Part shown: positions 8,412 through 16,784 of the stretch, one piece after another
Position numbering within the stretch: the stretch's first letter is position 1
How the letters are laid out: every line of letters begins with the position of its first letter
NCBI GenBank assembly: GCA_025997155.1
Contig: BNUF01000004.1
Span: forward strand, 1-52,930
Reading direction: 5' to 3'
DNA length: 52,930 bases
From: Clostridia bacterium
GTDB taxonomy: Bacteria > Bacillota > Clostridia > Lachnospirales > WQUN01
Notes under the pieces: model-generated
Database searches by the model: none
What the model was told of the DNA's origin: nothing
Seen by the model: the letters and a program-made list of their open reading frames with translations, nothing else
Translations under genes and position numbers: made by a program

Positions 8412-9803
8412 GTGGATATGAACTCTGACAAACCGCGCGAGGAGTGCGGCATTTTCGGAATATACGACCCGCACGGCAACGGGGATATTGCGGCGAACGT
8501 GTATTTCGGACTTATGGCGTTGCAGCACAGAGGGCAGGAGAGCTGCGGAATCGCGGTGAATAACGACCGCGACATAACGTACCGCAAGGGGCTCGGGCTT
8601 GTGAACGAGGTTTTTAACCCCTCGTTTTTTGAGGAGCTTAAGGGGGATATGGCGATAGGGCACGTGCGGTATTCGACACACGGCGACGGGCGGGCGGAGA
8701 ACGCCCAGCCTTTGGTACTCAACTATATCAAAGGGATTTTCGCGGTCGCGCATAACGGGAACATTCTGAACTATGACGAGTTAAAAGAGGAATACAGTCA
8801 GTCGGGGTCGATTTTTCAGACTACGATTGACAGCGAGATAATCGCGTATACGATAGCGAAGGAACGCGTACATTCAAGGAGCGTCGAGGAGGCTGTCTCT
8901 TTCGCTATGAAAAAACTCAAGGGGGCGTATTCTCTCGTGGTGATGAGCCCGCAAAAAGTAATCGCCGCCCGCGACCCGTGGGGGTTTCGCCCGCTTTGCG
9001 TCGGGAAGACGAAAAACGGAGCGTATGTTTTCGCGTCTGAATCCTGCGCCCTTGACGCGGTGGACGCAACCCTTGTCCGCGACGTTCTCCCTGGCGAGGT
9101 CGTTATGATAAAACGCGGAAAGGACGAACTCATAAGCGACACGACAAACTGCAACAAATATAAATCGACTATGTGTATCTTTGAATACATATATTTTGCG
9201 CGTCCCGACAGTATCATAGGCGGGCAGTTCGTTCAGGAGGCAAGGCGGCGGGCGGGCGGCTATCTCGCGAAACAAGCTCCCGTCCCCGCCGACATAGTAA
9301 TCGGCGTTCCCGATTCGGGAATCTCCGCCGCGAAAGGCTATTCCACGGAATCGGGAATCCCTCTTGAGGAAGGGTTTGTCAAAAACAGATACATTGCGCG
9401 TACCTTTATCCGCCCGACCCAAGCGTCCAGAGAATCCGCCGTGCGTGTCAAACTCAACCCGCTCCGCGAAAGAATAGCGGGAAAACGCGTCGTTATGGTG
9501 GACGATTCTATCGTTCGCGGGACGACCTGCAAACGTATCGTGAATCTTCTCAAAAAAGCGGGAGCGGCGGAGGTTCACGTGCGAATCTGCGCCCCGCCGT
9601 TTCTGAACCCCTGCTACTTCGGCACGGATATCCCCTCGGAAAAAGAACTTATCGCGCACCAGTACACCCTTGACGAAACGCGCCGCTATATCAACGCCGA
9701 CTCCCTCGAGTATCTAAGCCTTGAAAACCTGCCGAAAATCGCCCCTGACGCGAAAACGGACTTTTGCACGGCTTGTTTCTCAAACGACTACCCCGTATCA
9801 TAA
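8412..9803 (+). CDS. purF: Amidophosphoribosyltransferase (PurF)
   Basis: First committed step of purine synthesis: PRPP plus glutamine gives phosphoribosylamine. 463 residues. The class II amidotransferase domain begins at catalytic Cys12 (EECGIFG), so an 11-residue propeptide must be removed, as in Bacillus subtilis. The phosphoribosyltransferase domain has the PRPP loop VVMVDDSIVRGTT. Four cysteines match the [4Fe-4S] ligands of the B. subtilis enzyme: one in TMCIFEYIYFARPDS, one in NPCYFGTD and two in FCTACF at the C terminus, so an oxygen-sensitive cluster form is likely. The GTG start at 8412 has AGGAGG upstream (about 8400-8405). No other purine genes are nearby. Confidence 0.96.
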   Translation: MDMNSDKPREECGIFGIYDPHGNGDIAANVYFGLMALQHRGQESCGIAVNNDRDITYRKGLGLVNEVFNPSFFEELKGDMAIGHVRYSTHGDGRAENAQPLVLNYIKGIFAVAHNGNILNYDELKEEYSQSGSIFQTTIDSEIIAYTIAKERVHSRSVEEAVSFAMKKLKGAYSLVVMSPQKVIAARDPWGFRPLCVGKTKNGAYVFASESCALDAVDATLVRDVLPGEVVMIKRGKDELISDTTNCNKYKSTMCIFEYIYFARPDSIIGGQFVQEARRRAGGYLAKQAPVPADIVIGVPDSGISAAKGYSTESGIPLEEGFVKNRYIARTFIRPTQASRESAVRVKLNPLRERIAGKRVVMVDDSIVRGTTCKRIVNLLKKAGAAEVHVRICAPPFLNPCYFGTDIPSEKELIAHQYTLDETRRYINADSLEYLSLENLPKIAPDAKTDFCTACFSNDYPVS

Positions 9804-9808
9804 ATTGC

Positions 9809-9837
9809 TTTACAGCCGTTAATACTCGTGCTACAAT
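9809..9837 (+). promoter_or_regulatory. Sigma-A promoter upstream of the USP-like gene
   Basis: TTTACA at 9809-9814 and TACAAT at 9832-9837 are 17 bp apart, with a TG two bases before the -10 (extended -10). It lies directly after the purF stop and marks a second transcription unit running to about 14.6 kb. Confidence 0.65.
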
Positions 9838-9868
9838 TATAACGAAAAAAGATGTGAGGGGCGATGAT

Positions 9869-10249
9869 TTGGAAAATAAAGTGCTTGTCTGTATTACCCC
9901 CCAAGGCAACAGCCGCCGATTGATTGACAAGGGAGCGGAGATTGCGGCGGACGGCGAACTTCATATACTTCACATTGAAAAAGGCGGCGAGGTTTTCAAC
10001 ACCGAGGGCGCGGCGCGTATGATACAGGAACTTTTTGACTACGCGTCAAAGGCGGGCGGGATTGTCCACGGAATGTGCTCCGACAATATCGCAAAAACTA
10101 TCAAGAGTTTTGTGCTAAAGGAAAAGATTTCCGCGCTTATATTGGGCGAGACGGATAAAAACTACAAAGCCGCGGACGAGTCTGTACTCGCCCGTATACA
10201 AAATGCTTTGCCTGACGTAAACATTTATATACTTGAACGGCAAGAATAA
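9869..10249 (+). CDS. Universal stress protein-like (UspA/KdpD-type) small protein
   Basis: 126 residues. The opening KVLVCITPQGNSRRLIDKGAEIA, the second strand LHILHIEKG and the late SALILGETDKN look like the Rossmann-like Usp domain, closest in style to the one inside KdpD kinases. The classical GX2GX9G ATP loop is not clear, so nucleotide binding is uncertain. The start is TTG 9869, with GAGGGG at 9856-9861; an upstream in-frame extension would read back through the promoter. It heads the unit, followed 18 nt later by the SEC-C gene. The function is unknown; a stress or regulatory role is inferred from the fold only. Confidence 0.6.
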   Translation: MENKVLVCITPQGNSRRLIDKGAEIAADGELHILHIEKGGEVFNTEGAARMIQELFDYASKAGGIVHGMCSDNIAKTIKSFVLKEKISALILGETDKNYKAADESVLARIQNALPDVNIYILERQE

Positions 10250-10267
10250 AGAAGAGGAGGTATTTTT

Positions 10268-10798
10268 ATGGATTTACTCGAACTTTGGGAAAGCAAAATG
10301 GAGGACGACAAGGAAGCGGTCAAATTTTGGAAAGAGTATTACTCTCCTATGGAAACCGCCGCGTATCGCCATATCCTCAAAACGAAAATATCAAAGGGCG
10401 ACAAGGAAGCCGTTTCAACTTTCGCGTTTTCGGCGAAGTTTTTTATGGATACTTTTGGTATGCCTTTGTACTGTGTCGCGGGATTTCTGGAGGGGTTAAA
10501 CGAAGCGCTCGAAAAAGAAATCGGCACGGACACGCTTAAGGCGCTGCCCGAGGACGCGCAATTCGAACTCACTATAAATTTTGAGGATTTGTTCAAGAAA
10601 ATGGTGGAGTACAAGGCGGACTATCTGTTCAGTTTGGAAGAGTGGCGCGAGGTGTTCACCGACTCGAAACTGCGCGGGCTTTTTAAGGCGCAAAAGGAAT
10701 CCACAACGATTGTTCACGCCGACAGAGTTGGGCGAAACGACCCTTGTCCCTGCGGGAGCGGAAAAAAATACAAGAAGTGCTGCGGGGCAGTCGTATAA
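10268..10798 (+). CDS. SEC-C zinc-motif protein
   Basis: 176 residues. A helical N-terminal region (1-150) of no family I recognise is followed by a C-terminal SEC-C motif, [18 protein letters not shown], the zinc-binding tail also found in SecA. In SecA it binds SecB and ribosomes; in stand-alone proteins the role is mostly unknown. The ribosome binding site AGAGGAGG (10252-10259) is strong. The stop codon TAA abuts the ATG of the next gene, so coupling with ywlC/sua5 is likely. Confidence 0.8.
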   Translation: MDLLELWESKMEDDKEAVKFWKEYYSPMETAAYRHILKTKISKGDKEAVSTFAFSAKFFMDTFGMPLYCVAGFLEGLNEALEKEIGTDTLKALPEDAQFELTINFEDLFKKMVEYKADYLFSLEEWREVFTDSKLRGLFKAQKESTTIVHADRVGRNDPCPCGSGKKYKKCCGAVV

Positions 10799-11800
10799 AT
10801 GCAAACCCTCCGCCTTGCCCCCGATAGCATAGAAAAAGCCGCCGAAATAATACGCCTTGGCGGGCTTGTGGCGTTTCCGACAGAAACGGTGTACGGGCTT
10901 GGCGCGGACGGCTTCTCGCCCGAGGCTTGCGCGTCTGTTTTCGCCGCGAAAGGGCGGCCCGCCGACAACCCGCTTATACTTCATTTGTGTGATATTTCGC
11001 AGATAAACCAAGTCGCCTTTGACATTCCGAATACTTTTTACCTTCTTAAAGATTTCTTCCCAGGTGCGCTTACGGTAATACTTAAAAAATCAGACAAAGT
11101 ACCTATGGAAGTTTCGGCGGGATTACCGACAGTCGCCGTGCGTTTTCCAAAAAACGAGATTGCGCGGGAACTTATAAGACTTTCGGGGACGCCGATTGCA
11201 GCGCCGAGCGCCAACAAGTCGGGGCGTCCAAGCCCCACGCGGGCGGAACACGTCCTTGCGGATTTGGACGGACGAATTGACGCGGTTATACACGGCGGCG
11301 ATTGCGAGTACGGGCTTGAATCGACTATTTTGGATTTATCAGAAAACACCCCCTCGATACTGCGTCAGGGCGTAATCACGGAGCCTAGGATTTCCGAAAA
11401 AATCGGCGCGGTGCTTTTGACGCAAAACGCGAAAGACGCGCCGAAAGCTCCCGGTATGAAATACGCGCATTATTCGCCGAGGGCAAAGGTGACGCTCGTG
11501 TCGTCGGCGAATATATCTAAAATGACGGAAAAGATAAACGCTCTCGCCCTTTCCCGCGAAAATTCCGCTATTATGGCTACTGACGAAACTTTTAGCGCGT
11601 ATACCCACGGTATCGTGATTTCTCTTGGAAGCCGCGCCGACCTTGACGAGATTGCGCGAAACCTTTTCGCGACCTTGCGGGAATTTGACAAGCGCGGAGT
11701 TTCACAAGTTTTCGCCGAGACGCTCCCGACGGACGGAATCGGCGCGGCAATTATGAACCGTCTTATAAAATCGGCGGGGTACTCTATTATTTACGTTTAG
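10799..11800 (+). CDS. ywlC: Threonylcarbamoyl-AMP synthase (Sua5/YwlC type)
   Basis: Makes threonylcarbamoyl-AMP from threonine, bicarbonate and ATP for the t6A modification at position 37 of ANN-decoding tRNAs. The YrdC domain (about 1-200) shows GGLVAFPTETVYGLGADG, KGRPADNPLILH and TPIAAPSANKSGRPSPT. A linker with KAPGMKYAHYSP leads to a Sua5 domain (about 215-333). The 333 residues are typical of the long Sua5 form. The start ATG directly follows the previous stop. The next gene begins with a YwlE-type domain, so the ywlC-ywlE neighbourhood known from B. subtilis is kept here. Confidence 0.93.
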   Translation: MQTLRLAPDSIEKAAEIIRLGGLVAFPTETVYGLGADGFSPEACASVFAAKGRPADNPLILHLCDISQINQVAFDIPNTFYLLKDFFPGALTVILKKSDKVPMEVSAGLPTVAVRFPKNEIARELIRLSGTPIAAPSANKSGRPSPTRAEHVLADLDGRIDAVIHGGDCEYGLESTILDLSENTPSILRQGVITEPRISEKIGAVLLTQNAKDAPKAPGMKYAHYSPRAKVTLVSSANISKMTEKINALALSRENSAIMATDETFSAYTHGIVISLGSRADLDEIARNLFATLREFDKRGVSQVFAETLPTDGIGAAIMNRLIKSAGYSIIYV

Positions 11801-11808
11801 GAGCAACT

Positions 11809-12657
11809 ATGGACATATTGTTTGTTTGTACAGGAAACACATGCAGAAGCCCAATGGCGGCAGCCGCCGCCCGCAAGATTTTCGCCGAAAAGGAGCTTGA
11901 TTTTGTCGTCCTCTCGGCGGGGACGGACGGAGCGGACGGCAACCCCGCCTCTGTAAATGCGGTAGAGGCGGCGAAAGAACGCGAGCTTGACTTGTCCGCC
12001 CACAAAAGCCAACGTCTTTCGGAGAAACTACTTCATTCAGGCATCATAATAACAATGACAGAGGGGCATAGACGGCAGATTTTGCAAACCCGCGTGAACA
12101 CCAACGTATACACCTTTGAGGAAGAAATCCCCGACCCCTTCGGCGGCTCTCTTGAAGTGTACACCGAATGTCTTGACAAATTGTACATCTCTATCGAAAA
12201 ACTTGCGGACAAGCTGAAAAATTTTGTGCCGCCGCTTGTTCTGGGGTCAGACCACGGCGGATATGAACTTAAACAAGAGTTGATTAACCATTTAACCGAA
12301 CAAAACGTGCCGTATATAGATTTGGGGACATACAGCAACGATTCTGTCGATTATCCCGATTATGCCGACAAAGTGTGCAGCTATATTTTGGAGGGCAAGG
12401 CGGTTCGCGGGGTTCTCGTTTGCGGGACGGGCGTCGGCATTTCTATCGCGGCGAACCGCCACAGGGGAATCCGCGCCGCCCTTTGCGGGGACGTATATTC
12501 GGCGCGTCTGACGAGAGAACACAACGACGCGAATGTCCTTTGCCTTGGCGGACGCGTCCTTGGCGCGGGGCTTGCGGCGGAAATTCTAGACACTTTTCTC
12601 GCGGCTGAATTTTCAAACGAGGACAAACATTTGCGGCGACTAGGACAAATTGGGTGA
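11809..12657 (+). CDS. Fusion: protein-arginine phosphatase (YwlE-like) + ribose-5-phosphate isomerase B
   Basis: 282 residues in two complete domains. Residues 1-140 are a low-molecular-weight phosphatase: P-loop CTGNTCRS with Cys7 and Arg13, and general acid Asp109 in IPDPFGGS. Thr11 in the P-loop is the residue that marks arginine rather than tyrosine phosphatases in YwlE, so phospho-arginine is the predicted substrate, opposing a McsB-type kinase (not in this window). Residues about 144-282 are RpiB: GSDHGGYELK, Cys205 in VCGTGVGISIAANRHRG and His238 in REHNDAN, interconverting ribose-5- and ribulose-5-phosphate. No stop or start separates them; the linker is only a few residues. In B. 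subtilis the two are separate neighbouring genes. The ribosome binding site is TAGGAG. Confidence 0.92.
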   Translation: MDILFVCTGNTCRSPMAAAAARKIFAEKELDFVVLSAGTDGADGNPASVNAVEAAKERELDLSAHKSQRLSEKLLHSGIIITMTEGHRRQILQTRVNTNVYTFEEEIPDPFGGSLEVYTECLDKLYISIEKLADKLKNFVPPLVLGSDHGGYELKQELINHLTEQNVPYIDLGTYSNDSVDYPDYADKVCSYILEGKAVRGVLVCGTGVGISIAANRHRGIRAALCGDVYSARLTREHNDANVLCLGGRVLGAGLAAEILDTFLAAEFSNEDKHLRRLGQIG

Positions 12658-12661
12658 TACA

Positions 12662-13807
12662 ATGGAACAAGCCGTGGCTTACGACTGGGCTTTTTATACG
12701 ATAGCGTTTTTTCTCGCGTTTGCGGTGACTCTTTTGACGACGCCGATTGCCCGAAAAGTTTCGATAAAACTAAAGGCGATTGACCGCCCCCGCGCAAGGG
12801 GTATGCACAAAAAGGCGATTCCGCGAATGGGCGGGATTGCCATAATTTTGGGTTTCGTCCTCACTACCTTGGCTCTTATGCCGTTTATCGCGGAACTCCG
12901 CACGGGGCAGTTCGCGGGGTTTCTCGTCGGCGCGTTGATTATCGCCGTCGCGGGAATGATTGACGACACAAAGGGGCTTCGCCCGCTGCACAAACTGCTG
13001 TTCCAGCTCGCCGCGTCGGGTGTCGTCGTCGCGACGGGGACGCGTATGCAGATAGCGGGCTGGCAAATTATGCAATATCTCGACATTCCCCTCACCGTTT
13101 TTTGGATTGTCGGAATCACCAACGCCGTGAACCTCATTGACGGAATCGACGGCTTGGCGGCGGGCGTTTCGTGCATCGCCGCGATTTCGCTTATGGTGCT
13201 TTGCATAATAACGGGCTCGCCGATTGCCGTAATCCTCACCGCGACGCTTTCGGGGGCGTGTCTGGGCTTTTTGCCGCGAAATTTTAGCCCCGCCGAGGTG
13301 TTTATGGGCGACACGGGGGCGTTGTTTTTGGGCTACGTTTTGTCGGTCTGTTCGATTATCGGCGTGTTCAAGGGCTACGCCCTGCTCGCCATCGTGATTT
13401 CCGTTTTCTGCCTTGCGCTCCCTGTTTTCGACACGCTTTTCGCGATACTTAGACGAATGTACAACCACCGCCCGATTACAGAGGCGGACAAGGGGCATTT
13501 GCACCACCGCCTTATCGCGAGCGGATATTCCCACCGAGGAGCGGTCTTTATCCTGTACGCGATAAGCCTTCTCTGCGGCGGGGTGGCAATCGTGATTTCG
13601 CTGAAGGATTACCGCGCCGTCGCGGTTATGGCGGTATTTTTAATCGTGTTTTTGGTGATGACGGCGAGTTACAGACGGCGTTTGGCTCTGCGTGCCGAAA
13701 AAGAGGCAAAAGAAGTAAATGAACCCACGGTACAGGAACTTCAGGAAAAAATTGAGAAATTGCAAAAAGAAATCGCCGCCTTAGAGGAGGAGACAAATGA
13801 AGATTGA
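12662..13807 (+). CDS. Undecaprenyl-phosphate sugar-1-phosphate transferase (TagO/WecA family)
   Basis: A polytopic membrane enzyme of about 381 residues that transfers a sugar-1-phosphate, usually GlcNAc-1-P, to undecaprenyl phosphate, the first step of teichoic acid or other wall polymers. Family motifs seen: MGGIAII, AGMIDDTKGLRP, VNLIDGIDGLAAG (metal and substrate Asp), FMGDTGALFLG and the cytosolic HLHHRL. About ten membrane helices are followed by a Lys/Glu-rich coiled tail from residue 345. I chose ATG 12662; an in-frame TTG at 12650 overlapping the previous stop is also possible. No polymerase genes adjoin, so the end product cannot be named. Confidence 0.88.
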   Translation: MEQAVAYDWAFYTIAFFLAFAVTLLTTPIARKVSIKLKAIDRPRARGMHKKAIPRMGGIAIILGFVLTTLALMPFIAELRTGQFAGFLVGALIIAVAGMIDDTKGLRPLHKLLFQLAASGVVVATGTRMQIAGWQIMQYLDIPLTVFWIVGITNAVNLIDGIDGLAAGVSCIAAISLMVLCIITGSPIAVILTATLSGACLGFLPRNFSPAEVFMGDTGALFLGYVLSVCSIIGVFKGYALLAIVISVFCLALPVFDTLFAILRRMYNHRPITEADKGHLHHRLIASGYSHRGAVFILYAISLLCGGVAIVISLKDYRAVAVMAVFLIVFLVMTASYRRRLALRAEKEAKEVNEPTVQELQEKIEKLQKEIAALEEETNED

Positions 13808-14588
13808 GAATCTGTACGAAAATCCGAATATTGAGATTGTGGCAAAAAAAGGTATTTTTAGGGTTGTCGAGTACAAGTCCGATTTGACGCTGATGCGTCC
13901 TGAAACGGCTATGAACGCCTATTTTATGAAAGAACAAGAAGTACGCAAACGCCAGCTTCTCGTGGAGCTTGACGGCAAAACGGGGCTGATTCTCTCGCCC
14001 GGAGCAATGCAGTGGATTGCGGGCGACATAAAATCCGTGACGAACGTCAAGGGAGTCGGCGACTTTTTTGCGAAATCCATTCGCGGCAAGGTGACGGGGG
14101 AGGCGGCGATTAACCCGCTTTACAAGGGACTCGGAACTCTTATGACAGAACCGACCCACAGGTTTATCTTCCTTGAAGAAGTTTCGTCACACGGCGGGCT
14201 TGTGGTGGCGGACGGAATGTTCCTTGCCTGCGAGGACACGCTCACAATGGAAGTCGCCACGGTTAAAACCCTTTCGGGGGCGGTTATGGGCGGACAAGGC
14301 ATCTTCAACTTGCGGCTCAAGGGAGCGGGCGTTGTCGCGGTCGAAAGCAAGATACCAAAAGGCGAAATCCTTAAGGCGACTCTGGCGGCGGGCGACACCC
14401 TTCAAATTGACGGACCGTTAGCACTTATGTGGGACGACGCGCTCACTATGTCCGTTGAAAAATCGGGGAAATCATTAATCGGCTCGGCAATGTCGGGCGA
14501 GGGATTGGTAAACGTTTTTCGCGGCACGGGTTCAGTCTGGATGGCTGTCGCGGGCGGCGGAGGATTGGCAAGACCTCCCGTAATATAA
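13797..14588 (+). CDS. AIM24/TIGR00266-family protein
   Basis: 263 residues with the jelly-roll, glycine-rich repeat pattern of the AIM24 (DUF124) family: GKTGLILSPGAMQWIAGDI, KGLGTLMTEPTHRFIFLEE, LSGAVMGGQGIFNLRLKGAGVVAV, GEGLVNVFRGTGSVWMA. Function is not established in bacteria; the yeast member is mitochondrial. There is no signal peptide or membrane helix. The ATG overlaps the end of the transferase gene by 11 nt, behind GAGGAG, so the two are coupled. Confidence 0.8.
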   Translation: MKIENLYENPNIEIVAKKGIFRVVEYKSDLTLMRPETAMNAYFMKEQEVRKRQLLVELDGKTGLILSPGAMQWIAGDIKSVTNVKGVGDFFAKSIRGKVTGEAAINPLYKGLGTLMTEPTHRFIFLEEVSSHGGLVVADGMFLACEDTLTMEVATVKTLSGAVMGGQGIFNLRLKGAGVVAVESKIPKGEILKATLAAGDTLQIDGPLALMWDDALTMSVEKSGKSLIGSAMSGEGLVNVFRGTGSVWMAVAGGGGLARPPVI

Positions 14589-14631
14589 TATTATGGTACC
14601 ATACATTTTATCGCATAATGAAATCGGCTTA

Positions 14632-14886
14632 ATGCCAAAAGTCATTATCGTAGCGATAACTATTATCGTAGCGGTATCATTTTTTTCCGCGCTTAAAGCG
14701 GATAGAACCAGTGATAAAGCGTGCAGCAGATGTGTCAACCGCAAAATGGCTTTCACAAGAAAGGTCTATTGCACCAAATGCAGCAATGACCATGATAATT
14801 TTTTAACTGTTAGAACTAACATCTTAAAGTGGCTCTTTATATTAGTTGGAGTCTCATGGGGCGGGGAATGGAGTGGTGGTGATTAA
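14632..14886 (+). CDS. Small membrane protein with two CxxC pairs (hypothetical)
   Basis: 84 residues from ATG 14632, or 97 from ATG 14593; neither has a clear ribosome binding site. It opens with a hydrophobic helix (KVIIVAITIIVAVSFFSAL), followed by a zinc-ribbon-like pair of CxxC motifs (CSRC and CTKC, 16 residues between pairs) and a second hydrophobic stretch near the C terminus. The base composition is more AT-rich than its neighbours. The helix is encoded partly by an 18-nt repeat (ATTATCGTAGCG twice). A strong terminator follows at once. It could be a genuine small gene or an insertion remnant. Confidence 0.5.
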   Translation: MPKVIIVAITIIVAVSFFSALKADRTSDKACSRCVNRKMAFTRKVYCTKCSNDHDNFLTVRTNILKWLFILVGVSWGGEWSGGD

Positions 14887-14887
14887 T

Positions 14888-14923
14888 AAAAAAACACCGT
14901 ACAGCGGAGTACGGTGTTTTTTT
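14888..14923. terminator. Bidirectional rho-independent terminator
   Basis: AAAACACCGTAC (14891-14902) pairs perfectly with GTACGGTGTTTT (14909-14920) around AGCGGA, with an A-run before and a T-run after. It can end both the plus-strand unit and the minus-strand ABC operon, whose stop is at 14925. Confidence 0.92.
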
Positions 14924-14924
14924 G

Positions 14925-16769
14925 TTATATCTCAAGCCCTTCAAACTGGCTGTTGTAGAGATTGTAGTAGAATCCTTTTTTCACAATAAGTTCGGTATGG
15001 TTGCCTTGTTCTATTATATCGCCGTCTTTCATAACGAAAATGAGGTCGGCGTCGCGGATAGTAGAAAGGCGGTGGGCGATGATAAAACTAGTGCGTCCCT
15101 CAAGGAGGGTGTGCATCGCTTTTTGGATAAGGACTTCGGTGCGGGTGTCGACGGAGCTTGTCGCCTCGTCGAGTATAAGTATCTTCGGCTGTGAGAGGAA
15201 ACAACGCGCTATCGTGAGGAGCTGACGCTGCCCGATTGAAACGTTGGACGCGTCCTCGTTGAGTTCCATATCGTATCCGCCCGGCAGGGTTTTTATAAAT
15301 CGGTGTGCCTTCGCGGCTTTCGCGGCGGCGATTACCTCGTCGTCAGTCGCCTCAAGCCGCCCGTACCTGATGTTTTCGCGGATTGTGCCTTTGAAAAGCC
15401 ACGTATCCTGAAGCACCATACCGAATTGCGAGCGGAGTCCGCCGCGTGTGAAATCGCGGATACTCTTACCGCCCACGCCTATCGTGCCGCTGTCCACGTC
15501 ATAAAAACGCATAAGGAGTTTTACGACGGTGGTTTTGCCCGCTCCTGTCGGCCCGACAATCGCGACGTGCTGTCCCTCTTTTATGTTCGCGGAAAATTTG
15601 TTGATGACCATATTTTCGGGATTGTATCCAAACGAAATCTTTTTAAAGGATACGGAAAATTCCGTAAGGCTTGCGGGGTCGATTGGGCTTTCGGGTTCGG
15701 GCAGTTCCTCTTCTTCGTCAAGAAATTCAAAGACGCGTTCGGCGGCGGCGGCGGTTGACTGGAGGATATTGGCAATCTGCGCCACCTGCGTAATCGGTTG
15801 GGTGAAAGAACGCACGTACTGCAAGAACGCCGTAATGTCGCCGACGCTGATTCTCCCCTTGACGGCGAGCCAGCCGCCGAGAATACATATAACGACATAG
15901 CCTAGGTTACTCACAAACCCCATAAGCGGCATAAGTATACTCGAGAAAAACTGCGACTTCCACGCGGAGGTGTACAGTTTTTCGTTGTTTTTGTCAAAAA
16001 CCGCGATTTCCCGCTCTTCGGCGCAAAAGGCGCGGACTATGTTCTGTCCCGAAAAAACTTCCTCCACGTGTCCGTTGACGCGTCCAAGGTATTTTTGTTG
16101 GGTGGCGAAAAATTTCTGGGAAAGTTTGACGATTTTCGACACAAGGAAGAAAGACAGAGGGATAACCAGAAGCGCGACCACCGTCATAATCGGGTTGATT
16201 GTGAGCATTATTATAACGATACCGACAATCATCGTGAGAGACGATATAATCTGTGACATTGTTTGGTTGAGGGTCTGGCTTATCGTGTCAATGTCGTTTG
16301 TGACGCGGGACATAATCTCGCCGTGGGGTACTTTGTCGAAATAGCGCAGCGGAAGTCTGTTGATTTTTGACGAGATTTCCTTGCGGAAATTGTAGGAAAT
16401 CTGCTGCGCCACTTTTGTTATGATACGCGCCTGAATAAGCTGAAACAACGCGCTCGCGGCGTACAGGGCAAGCATAAGCAAGACGAGTTTGTCGATTGTC
16501 AAAAAATCCACGCCGCTAGCGGTTGTTACCCCGTTGTAGACTTCGTTCACCGCCTCGCCCAGAATCTTTGGGCTCAGTATGCTGAACACCGCGCTTAGGG
16601 CGGAGAATATGATTACAATGACTATTTGTATTTTGTACTCGCTTATTCTTCGAAAGAGAGTGCTGATTGTGCCTTTGAAGTTTTTGGCTTTTTCAGTACC
16701 CATTTGGATAGGTCCGCTGAATTGCCCCGATACTTTCTTTTGTTTAACCGGCGGTTTCTTTTCGCTCAT
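14925..16769 (-). CDS. ABC exporter half-transporter, subunit with canonical Walker B and H-loop
   Basis: 614 residues: a six-helix permease (about 40-340) fused to an ATPase. Walker A is GPTGAGKTTVV, Walker B ILILDEATSSVD with catalytic Glu, and the H-loop IIAHRLSTI. The signature motif is degenerate: VSIGQ in place of LSGGQ. Its partner just upstream has the reverse arrangement, so together they form a heterodimer with one competent and one degenerate site. The start follows AAGGGGGG. The gap to the upstream gene is 15 nt. Substrate is unknown; relatives export drugs, lipids or peptides. Confidence 0.9.
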   Translation of the reverse strand: MSEKKPPVKQKKVSGQFSGPIQMGTEKAKNFKGTISTLFRRISEYKIQIVIVIIFSALSAVFSILSPKILGEAVNEVYNGVTTASGVDFLTIDKLVLLMLALYAASALFQLIQARIITKVAQQISYNFRKEISSKINRLPLRYFDKVPHGEIMSRVTNDIDTISQTLNQTMSQIISSLTMIVGIVIIMLTINPIMTVVALLVIPLSFFLVSKIVKLSQKFFATQQKYLGRVNGHVEEVFSGQNIVRAFCAEEREIAVFDKNNEKLYTSAWKSQFFSSILMPLMGFVSNLGYVVICILGGWLAVKGRISVGDITAFLQYVRSFTQPITQVAQIANILQSTAAAAERVFEFLDEEEELPEPESPIDPASLTEFSVSFKKISFGYNPENMVINKFSANIKEGQHVAIVGPTGAGKTTVVKLLMRFYDVDSGTIGVGGKSIRDFTRGGLRSQFGMVLQDTWLFKGTIRENIRYGRLEATDDEVIAAAKAAKAHRFIKTLPGGYDMELNEDASNVSIGQRQLLTIARCFLSQPKILILDEATSSVDTRTEVLIQKAMHTLLEGRTSFIIAHRLSTIRDADLIFVMKDGDIIEQGNHTELIVKKGFYYNLYNSQFEGLEI

Positions 16770-16784
16770 ATTATTCCCCCCTTT

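Noticed and set aside
8874..9659. 261-codon minus-strand frame inside purF
   Set aside because: Antisense shadow without recognisable domains.
9864..9871. ATG at 9864 as the start of the USP-like gene
   Set aside because: It is in another frame; TTG 9869 fits the frame and the ribosome binding site spacing.
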